Origin: Phycisphaeraceae bacterium
GTDB taxonomy: Bacteria > Planctomycetota > Phycisphaerae > Phycisphaerales > UBA1924
Length of the DNA: 18,914 nt
Direction: 5' to 3'
NCBI GenBank assembly: GCA_009827215.1
Contig: WUAJ01000025.1
Coordinates: 1 to 18,914, forward strand
Shown here piece after piece: positions 14,165 through 18,914 of this stretch (position 1 is the stretch's first letter; every line of letters begins with the position of its first letter). The notes under the pieces were generated by a model. It was not told where the DNA came from. It did not search any database and saw nothing but the letters and a program-made list of their open reading frames with translations. The translations under genes were made by a program, and so were the position numbers.

Positions 14165-14693
14165 ATGTCGAACGAAGTACTTCATACCTCAGAGCAGTCT
14201 CACCGTCGTACTCGACCTCGCCGTTCCGAATCAGCCCGCATTTCTCAAGCACACGAATGGATGCTGTATTCTCTGAGAGCACCAATCCCAAAATACGATC
14301 CAGTTTCAAAACATCGAACCCAAACTTAATGCATGCTCTGGATGTCTCTGTCGCGATTCCTTGTCCCCAGTACTCAGGGAAAAAGCGGAACCCGACATCC
14401 ACTTCGTCTATTTCAGGCAAATATTTCAAGCCGCAGAATCCAACCACGGCTCCAGTGTCTTTCAGAACGCAAGCCCATCGGCCATACCCGACTGTTTCGA
14501 AATCGGGGTAGCTGGTGATTGCTCGTTGTGCTTCGTCTATCGATTGCAGTGGAGGCTCGCCCGTGAATCGCATGACTTCGGGGTGACTGTTGAGTCGATA
14601 GAACACATCACAATCATCAAGTGTGAACGCGCGGTGCATGATCCGTTCGGTCTCAGGACCAACTCGATAAGACTTCCTAGCTTGCTTTCTCAT
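14163..14693 (-). CDS. GNAT-family N-acetyltransferase (RimJ/RimL-like)
   Basis: The 176-residue protein follows the RimJ/RimL branch of GNAT acetyltransferases, which transfer acetyl from acetyl-CoA to an amine. Visible features are the N-terminal RAFTLDD substrate strand, VVGFCGLKYLPEIDEVDVGFRFFPEYWGQGIATE with the acetyl-CoA pyrophosphate loop (WGQGIATE), and the C-terminal LSENTASIRVLEKCGL motif typical of the family. The acceptor may be a protein N-terminus, an antibiotic or a small amine; it cannot be read. It converges on the islet terminator and lies 57 bases after the exported VOC gene; no strong promoter is visible before it, so co-transcription with that gene is possible. Confidence 0.92.
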   Translation of the reverse strand: MRKQARKSYRVGPETERIMHRAFTLDDCDVFYRLNSHPEVMRFTGEPPLQSIDEAQRAITSYPDFETVGYGRWACVLKDTGAVVGFCGLKYLPEIDEVDVGFRFFPEYWGQGIATETSRACIKFGFDVLKLDRILGLVLSENTASIRVLEKCGLIRNGEVEYDGETALRYEVLRST

Positions 14694-14750
14694 GATGCGC
14701 TCATCATTTATGGATGGATACCGAGATCAAGATGCTAAGCAAGCAAGTGC

Positions 14751-15200
14751 TCACTGCTGCCAGAGACCATGCTCAATCCCGCCAAGTATGTAGATGGAGA
14801 AGGTGCCTTGATTCGGTATGGTCATTGGAGGGATAGCGACTTGAGCGCCGCCTTGTTCAGCGGCTTTGATCCCTGCATCGATATCATCCACCAATAGGTA
14901 CGGCCGAACAACAGGAGCCTCAGTCTCCCGCATCGGAGCACGAACGCCGATGCGACCGCCATCAGGGAGATCCGCAGTCCGTGCGTTCCCGAGTTCCGGA
15001 ATCGGATCACTGAACTCGATGCCATGCGCGTCTGCAAGCACCTTGCATGTGTCGTCAACTTGTTTCGTCACAATCTCCAGGTAATGTACCTGGACGGCTT
15101 TGTCGTCTGCAACATGGGTGTTTGGCATCTGAGTTGTCGCTGCAAGGACAACAACAGATGCAAAACACAGAATGCCTATCCATAGCTTTGTAGAGTTCAT
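14751..15200 (-). CDS. Exported single-domain VOC-fold (glyoxalase/bleomycin-resistance-like) protein
   Basis: The 149-residue protein opens with a signal-peptide-like segment (MNSTKLWIGILCFASVVVLA, then small residues), followed by one vicinal-oxygen-chelate domain: VHYLEIVTKQVDDTCKVLAD, then PDGGRIGVRAPM, RPYLLVDDIDAGIKAAEQGG and a C-terminal YILGGIEHGLW. VOC proteins chelate a metal or bind small toxins; an exported one is less usual. ATG at 15200 is chosen because AAAGGAG lies 10 bases upstream and the signal peptide begins there; the longer frame to 15299 would bury it. It is divergent from a cytoplasmic two-domain VOC gene at 15466. Function unknown. Confidence 0.85.
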   Translation of the reverse strand: MNSTKLWIGILCFASVVVLAATTQMPNTHVADDKAVQVHYLEIVTKQVDDTCKVLADAHGIEFSDPIPELGNARTADLPDGGRIGVRAPMRETEAPVVRPYLLVDDIDAGIKAAEQGGAQVAIPPMTIPNQGTFSIYILGGIEHGLWQQ

Positions 15201-15465
15201 ACTTTGTATTCTCCTTTGAGCATTGTGTATGACCAAGGTGGTCTGCAGAGTAAGGGCGACATCTTCCAAGCTGTCTGCTGAGCAGTTCAAATGTAACACA
15301 GAATCAAATGCTCGACGGTCTCGAATCCATTAAAATCGTGGCTATCTGTACCAGTTACTCGCTGAACCGTAGATGAGACTATGGATGCGATTCAAAATTT
15401 TCTGTTACACTCATATGGAATCATGAATGATTCGAACTTGAAATACTGAAGCTGATGAGGTCTGT
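15201..15465. other. AT-rich divergent intergenic region between two VOC genes
   Basis: These 265 bases hold the control regions of both VOC genes and no convincing gene. TGTAACA (15292-15298) and its inverse TGTTACA (15403-15409) lie 104 bases apart, each preceded by TTCAAA a few bases upstream. The region is visibly richer in A+T than its surroundings. No promoter reached consensus on either strand. Confidence 0.4.
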
Positions 15466-16218
15466 ATGCAAAACTCGTTCTATCTGGGTGTGGGTGGCGT
15501 AGTCAGCGCCGACATTGCTGTTCCTGAGCATGCCATGGAACTCGCGTTCTATGCAAAGGTACTGACTACTGGGAAGTCTCCGCTTTGGCGTGAGGATCTC
15601 AGCAACAATCTAGGCACTCCGATCATCGGACTCGGACAGCGGACTCCAGAGTACGAGTCGCTCCCGCTCCAGTGGATGCCGCACTTTCAAGTATCTGATG
15701 TCGCAGCGAGTGTTCAACGAACTGTGGAACTCGGTGGCACAGTGCTCATGCATGGGAAAGGGGAGCAAGGAGAGAGTTTGTGGGCTGGTCTTCAAGATCC
15801 ATCAGGAGCTGCCTTTGGGATCATTCCTGTCGTTACTGAGGAGATGTACGAGATACCTAACCTACGCGAGGTTGGTCATATATCCTCTCTGCTACTGGTC
15901 TCGAAGCAGGATTCTTTGATTCGAGAGTTCTATGAGCAGGTCGTCGTACGAAATATGTTTGAGTCATGTGCCGATAGCCCGTTTGATACGAATGGGCACG
16001 ATGCTCAGATTGCAGTTGCTGAGCTGTTTATTTCTGATGACTCTGATGTGAATATCCCAACAGTGTGGCTATTGAGCTTACCAGTAAATGATATTCAAGA
16101 GAGTCTCAACTTGGTCAAGCAGAGCGGTGGCGAGGTCGTGTGCGAAGTCCAGGACTCTGACAATGTGATCATCCGTGATCCGATCGGTGTCTACATCGCT
16201 CTTCAACAGAGCAACTGA
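15466..16218 (+). CDS. Two-domain VOC-fold protein (glyoxalase-like)
   Basis: The 250-residue protein contains two successive VOC modules. The first (about 10-122) includes SADIAVPEHAMELAFYAKVL, PHFQVSDVAASVQRTVELGG and LQDPSGAAFGI; the second (about 135-248) includes SLLLVSKQDSLIREFYEQVV, LPVNDIQESLNLVKQSGGEV and IRDPIGVYIALQQ. This tandem arrangement matches bacterial glyoxalase/bleomycin-resistance-like proteins such as hydroxylase-pathway dioxygenase relatives, but metal ligands are not clear enough to claim catalysis. The ATG has GAGG 5 bases upstream. Codon use is more A/T-rich than in the housekeeping genes of the window. It ends 37 bases before the convergent DUF1569 gene. Confidence 0.87.
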   Translation: MQNSFYLGVGGVVSADIAVPEHAMELAFYAKVLTTGKSPLWREDLSNNLGTPIIGLGQRTPEYESLPLQWMPHFQVSDVAASVQRTVELGGTVLMHGKGEQGESLWAGLQDPSGAAFGIIPVVTEEMYEIPNLREVGHISSLLLVSKQDSLIREFYEQVVVRNMFESCADSPFDTNGHDAQIAVAELFISDDSDVNIPTVWLLSLPVNDIQESLNLVKQSGGEVVCEVQDSDNVIIRDPIGVYIALQQSN

Positions 16219-16255
16219 TCAGTTTAAAACTTACGAGCGGTCAGCCTATTCAACT

Positions 16256-16720
16256 TCACATGGATGCTTGAGACGGACTGAGAAAGCTCAGATGATGAGC
16301 CGCATGGGCTGCGTGGAATCGATTGAACTCTTCGCGTGGCATCTTCCCGAAGCCGGGATGCGGGTGCAGTGGTTCTGTTGAATGTTGGAACTCACGCACG
16401 CATTGCTCAAGGAGTTCCAGTTCTACTTGATCTTCCAGATTATCCACTGGAACGAACATTCCAGCAGTCTTCATGCCATTGATCGGTCGGCACTCAAGCA
16501 AACGAGGCAGCGCAAATCGACGGAGGAATGGGCGCAGGGGCCAGCCGACGATGCTCATCCATTTCGGGTAGCCTTGCATGTTCGCTTCCATGGTCAGTCT
16601 GATATGGTTGCATATCTGTGCGAGTGTCCAGTTTCCATGGACTCGATAGCCGATTTCAAGAAGTTGATGGCATTCGGTCAATGCTTCGTCAAGGTTGTTC
16701 AGAATCAGCTCTCGTCTCAA
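16256..16720 (-). CDS. DUF1569 (DinB-like four-helix) protein
   Basis: The 154-residue product shows the DUF1569 pattern: GNWTLAQICNHIRLTMEANMQGYPKW near residues 29-54, a central proline-rich NGMKTAGMFVP block, and a C-terminal histidine cluster HAAHAAHHLSFL. This family belongs to the DinB/YfiT-like superfamily, in which three histidines often hold a metal; members include thiol transferases and hydrolases. His38 and the C-terminal histidines fit that site. The TTG start at 16720 is supported by AAGGA about 9 bases upstream, which overlaps the end of the Rrf2 gene, so it is the third gene of the operon. Specific function unknown. Confidence 0.82.
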   Translation of the reverse strand: MRRELILNNLDEALTECHQLLEIGYRVHGNWTLAQICNHIRLTMEANMQGYPKWMSIVGWPLRPFLRRFALPRLLECRPINGMKTAGMFVPVDNLEDQVELELLEQCVREFQHSTEPLHPHPGFGKMPREEFNRFHAAHAAHHLSFLSPSQASM

Positions 16721-16732
16721 ATCCAGTTTCCT

Positions 16733-17227
16733 TCAAGTAGTTTGTGCGTCGACCCAATCTTGAACCACGCCGAGGACTTTCACCGAGACTTCGGTCAGCA
16801 CTCGCTGTCCAATATCTGCGAGCGTGACTCTCGCGAGTTCCGCTCTCCACGCTTCCTCAGCTCGCCACATCACATCAGCGATCTGGCAGCTCTTTGCGAA
16901 GTGCTTTGCGCCGATTGATTGGCAAGGGCCTCTTCTACGAATCTCCTGGCATCGGAACAGCGGCTCGCCGCCCTCGACCGCGTCCACGACATCCAGCACG
17001 CTGATCTCATCCGCAGACTTCGCGAGGCAATACCCACCCTTGGGACCAGGCGCACTGTTCACAATCTCAGCGTTTGCGAGCAACTGCAATGCTTTGGCAA
17101 GGTACTTTGGTGGAACGCCGTGGAGTTCAGCGAGCGAACCTGCGGATAATCGCTTGCCGGCATCAAGGCCGGCAAGGACTACAGCGCAATGAAGAGCCCA
17201 TTCAAGTTGGTTCCCGTGTCGCTTCAA
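16733..17227 (-). CDS. Rrf2-family transcriptional regulator with three clustered cysteines
   Basis: The 164-residue protein has the Rrf2 winged helix-turn-helix (LEWALHCAVVLAGLD, then SAGSLAELHGVPPKYLAKALQLL, then the wing GPKGGYCLAK), followed by the dimerisation helix and LADI. Cys93, Cys102 and Cys114 sit where IscR/NsrR-type members hold an Fe-S cluster, but the spacing is C-x8-C-x11-C and not the C-x5-C-x5-C of IscR. It may sense iron-sulfur status, nitric oxide or redox change; that is inference. It starts with TTG, overlapping the TGA of the AhpD-like gene (TTGA), and so is co-translated with it. Rrf2 genes next to carboxymuconolactone-decarboxylase-family genes are a recurrent arrangement in bacteria. 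Confidence 0.92.
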   Translation of the reverse strand: MKRHGNQLEWALHCAVVLAGLDAGKRLSAGSLAELHGVPPKYLAKALQLLANAEIVNSAPGPKGGYCLAKSADEISVLDVVDAVEGGEPLFRCQEIRRRGPCQSIGAKHFAKSCQIADVMWRAEEAWRAELARVTLADIGQRVLTEVSVKVLGVVQDWVDAQTT

Positions 17228-17718
17228 CTCATCACAGCTTTGTCCAGCCCAAACTGTTTGTCAAGCGAACCAGGTGTGGGACGGAATGCCACCCCCAATC
17301 GGTTCCATGTATTGATTGTCGAGATCGCGATGGTGAGTCTCGTCAACTCGGTCTCAGTGAAGTGCTCAAGTGTTTGAGAATAGAGCTCATCGGAGATGCC
17401 GGATTCATGAAGTCTCGTGACCGCTTCGGTCCATGCGAGTGCCGTACGCTCGCGTGCATCGAAGAGCGGGGACTCTTCCCAAGCGGAGAGTGCATGAAGC
17501 TTGAGTTCGTGAACGCCATGGATCTTTGCGCTCTTTGCGTGCATATCGATGCAGAACGCACATCTGTTGATTTGAGAGGCTCGGAGTTCGATGAGATCGA
17601 GCAAGCTCTCTTCAATGGATCCGTCACGGAGACCCTGCGAGATGTTCTCAAGGTGTCCGAGCAAGTCCATCGCATGTGTGTAGTAGTTCATCCGTGGTTT
17701 GATTGATTGGTGGGTCAT
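17224..17718 (-). CDS. AhpD-like carboxymuconolactone decarboxylase-family protein
   Basis: The 164-residue protein carries the AhpD core motif in RCAFCIDMHAKSA: C-x2-C-x3-H, with two redox cysteines and a histidine used for peroxidase activity in alkylhydroperoxidase D relatives. Flanking helices (EESLLDLIELRASQIN before; RTALAWTEAVTRL and LTIAISTINTWNRLGVAFR after) are also typical. ATG at 17718 is chosen over the longer frame because GGAGG (17727-17723) lies 4 bases upstream and a strong promoter ends just before. It is the first gene of a three-gene operon with the Rrf2 regulator and the DUF1569 protein. A role in peroxide or thiol stress is likely but not proved by sequence. Confidence 0.93.
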   Translation of the reverse strand: MTHQSIKPRMNYYTHAMDLLGHLENISQGLRDGSIEESLLDLIELRASQINRCAFCIDMHAKSAKIHGVHELKLHALSAWEESPLFDARERTALAWTEAVTRLHESGISDELYSQTLEHFTETELTRLTIAISTINTWNRLGVAFRPTPGSLDKQFGLDKAVMS

Positions 17719-17733
17719 GGCGCCTCCGTATTG

Positions 17734-17745
17734 ATTGCAGACAAT
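17734..17745. promoter_or_regulatory. Small dyad at the operon start site (candidate operator)
   Basis: ATTG-CAGA-CAAT is a perfect 4+4 dyad lying at or just after the predicted transcription start. A repressor bound here would block the promoter. The short arms allow coincidence. Confidence 0.35.
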
Positions 17746-17753
17746 AAATATCC

Positions 17754-17781
17754 ATAATAGTGAAGTGAAAGAATAAGTCAA
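17754..17781 (-). promoter_or_regulatory. Near-consensus promoter of the AhpD-like/Rrf2/DUF1569 operon
   Basis: On the minus strand TTGACT (17781-17776) and TATTAT (17759-17754) are 16 bases apart. The predicted start, near 17747, is about 29 bases before the ATG and is covered by a small dyad (17734-17745). A longer dyad sits directly upstream of the -35 box. Confidence 0.8.
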
Positions 17782-17782
17782 G

Positions 17783-17803
17783 GCAAGCTCATGCTGAGTT
17801 TGC
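17783..17803. promoter_or_regulatory. 21-base dyad upstream of the -35 box (candidate operator)
   Basis: GCAAGCTCA and TGAGTTTGC form 9-base arms with one mismatch around TGC. The dyad abuts the -35 box of the AhpD-like operon and lies 52 bases before the glutaminase start, so one bound protein could affect both divergent genes. Confidence 0.45.
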
Positions 17804-17855
17804 AAGCAGTGGGTGTCCAATCGGCGTGCTGATCGGGCGTCTATTGTTTGAAGAT

Positions 17856-18914
17856 ATGAGTATGCAGAACCCACGCCCGTATAGTCAGCAGGAAGTCTCG
17901 AACGCTCTGGAGTCACTCCATGAACGATACAAAGATTGCAACGAGGGGCGGCTTGCGGATTACATCCCCGAACTTGCGAAGGCTGATCCAGACACTTTCG
18001 CGATTGCGTTGGTGACCGTCGAAGGTGAAGTCTTTGAAGTGGGAGATCACCAGAGCGCTTTCACAATCCAATCGCTTTCCAAGCCGTTTATGCACGCACT
18101 GGCTCTCGCAGATCACGGGCGTGAATATGTCATGTCACGCGTGGGTGTCGAACCATCTGGGGATTCCTTTGATTCCATCATCCGTTTGGATGCGAACAAC
18201 AGACCACACAATCCGATGGTGAACGCCGGAGCAATCGCGGTCACTTCCATGATCCGAGGTGACTGTCAACAACAGCGACTCGATCGCATGCTCGACATGC
18301 TCGGAAAGACCATGGGGCGCACACCAAGCATCGATGAGTCGGTGTACGAATCCGAACGCACAACAGGACACCGGAACCGAGCGATGGCCCATCTCATGCT
18401 CAACTTCGGCATCATCGACGGCGATGTGGAAGAAGCACTTAATCTCTACTTCAAACAATGCTCTGTACTCGTCACCGCAAAGGACATGGCGACTATGGCC
18501 GCGACGCTCGCCAATAGTGGAGTGAACCCCATCACACACGAACGATGTATCCAATGTGAATACATCCGTGATGTGCTCACGGTCATGCACACCTGCGGCA
18601 TGTACAACTACGCCGGGGAATGGGCGTACACCGTGGGTCTGCCCGCAAAGTCTGGAGTGTCCGGAGGAATCATCGCTGTGGTTCCGGGTCAGTTTGGGAT
18701 CTGCGTCTACTCCCCTCCGGTCGACGAACGCGGCAACAGTGTGCGCGGTCTCAAAGTCTTCGAAGATCTGAGCCGCAACTCGGGGATGCACATCTTCGAG
18801 ACCTGGCACCAGCATGGCGAAGTTCTCAGTCACATCGAGGGTATCGAAGATCCCGCACCGGCACTCCCAGACACATCGCAACAAGTGGGTGATGCCACAG
18901 TGCATAAACGGTCC
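17856..18914 (+). CDS. glsA: Glutaminase, 3' end outside window, with extra C-terminal sequence
   Basis: The frame runs open from ATG 17856 to the last base (353 codons). It matches serine-dependent glutaminases, which hydrolyse glutamine to glutamate and ammonia. QSLSKPF carries the catalytic Ser73 and Lys76 (S-x-x-K); NNRPHNPMVNAGAIAV, SERTTGHRNRAMAHLM, GLPAKSGVSGGI and RGNSVRGLKVFEDLS complete the family pattern. The usual catalytic domain ends about residue 315 (MHIF), yet at least 38 more residues follow, including a Pro/Asp-rich linker, so a second domain probably lies off the right edge. No ribosome-binding site is clear; TATTGT (17842-17847) ends 8 bases before the ATG. A later in-frame ATG at 17862 is also possible. 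It is divergent from the AhpD-like operon. Confidence 0.95.
   Translation, partial: MSMQNPRPYSQQEVSNALESLHERYKDCNEGRLADYIPELAKADPDTFAIALVTVEGEVFEVGDHQSAFTIQSLSKPFMHALALADHGREYVMSRVGVEPSGDSFDSIIRLDANNRPHNPMVNAGAIAVTSMIRGDCQQQRLDRMLDMLGKTMGRTPSIDESVYESERTTGHRNRAMAHLMLNFGIIDGDVEEALNLYFKQCSVLVTAKDMATMAATLANSGVNPITHERCIQCEYIRDVLTVMHTCGMYNYAGEWAYTVGLPAKSGVSGGIIAVVPGQFGICVYSPPVDERGNSVRGLKVFEDLSRNSGMHIFETWHQHGEVLSHIEGIEDPAPALPDTSQQVGDATVHKRS

Noticed and set aside
11532..17720. Transposase, integrase, toxin-antitoxin or phage-defence genes in the accessory-looking region
   Set aside because: All long frames there have other clear assignments; none shows recombinase or nuclease motifs.
18135..18905. 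256-codon minus-strand frame at the right edge
   Set aside because: It is antisense to glutaminase, whose catalytic motifs are complete in the plus-strand frame running to the window edge.
1..18914. CRISPR array or long tandem repeats
   Set aside because: No regularly spaced repeat of 20 bases or more was seen anywhere in the window.

Overview
This window reads as chromosomal DNA of a free-living, probably aquatic bacterium of about 55-60% G+C. Gene style (TTG and GTG starts, many 4-base stop/start overlaps, a class I dihydroorotase, a type I GAPDH and a DUF1569 protein) would fit a planctomycete of the Phycisphaerae type. That placement is inference from general resemblance; no phylogenetic marker was tested.

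Layout. 1-1063 (+): the KH-S1 end of polynucleotide phosphorylase with a strong terminator, then a cold-shock-domain gene with its own promoter and a structured leader. 1153-3939 (+): a tightly packed run of orphan membrane histidine kinase, a possible 35-residue microprotein, an atypical TIM-barrel isomerase-like protein, and epoxyqueuosine reductase QueG. 3923-6925 (-): a polytopic membrane protein, a DUF4442/hotdog-like protein and a metallo-beta-lactamase-fold hydrolase. 7007-11370 (-): GAPDH (with a perfect intrinsic terminator), a P1B-type metal ATPase with a TPC membrane motif, and dihydroorotase.

From 11458 the window becomes accessory-like. A tRNA-Pro(GGG) gene is followed by a terminator and then a two-gene unit: an AraC-HTH/O6-alkylguanine-DNA alkyltransferase fusion overlapping a group II PLP decarboxylase. 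A 16-base copy (15/16) of the tRNA 3' end lies just beyond that unit and is itself followed by a terminator. This is the arrangement expected of an islet integrated into the tRNA gene. Beyond it are a GNAT acetyltransferase, two divergent VOC-fold genes (one exported, one double-domain), and a three-gene operon of AhpD-like CxxC protein, Rrf2 regulator with three clustered cysteines, and DUF1569 DinB-like protein. That operon has a near-consensus promoter with two dyad sequences. A divergent glutaminase gene runs off the right edge and has sequence beyond its catalytic core.

No transposase, integrase, CRISPR array or rRNA was seen. The best leads are the tRNA-bounded islet (11518-14124), the Rrf2/AhpD-like/DUF1569 control region, the isomerase-like protein with replaced metal-site residues, and the microORF at 1989-2096.
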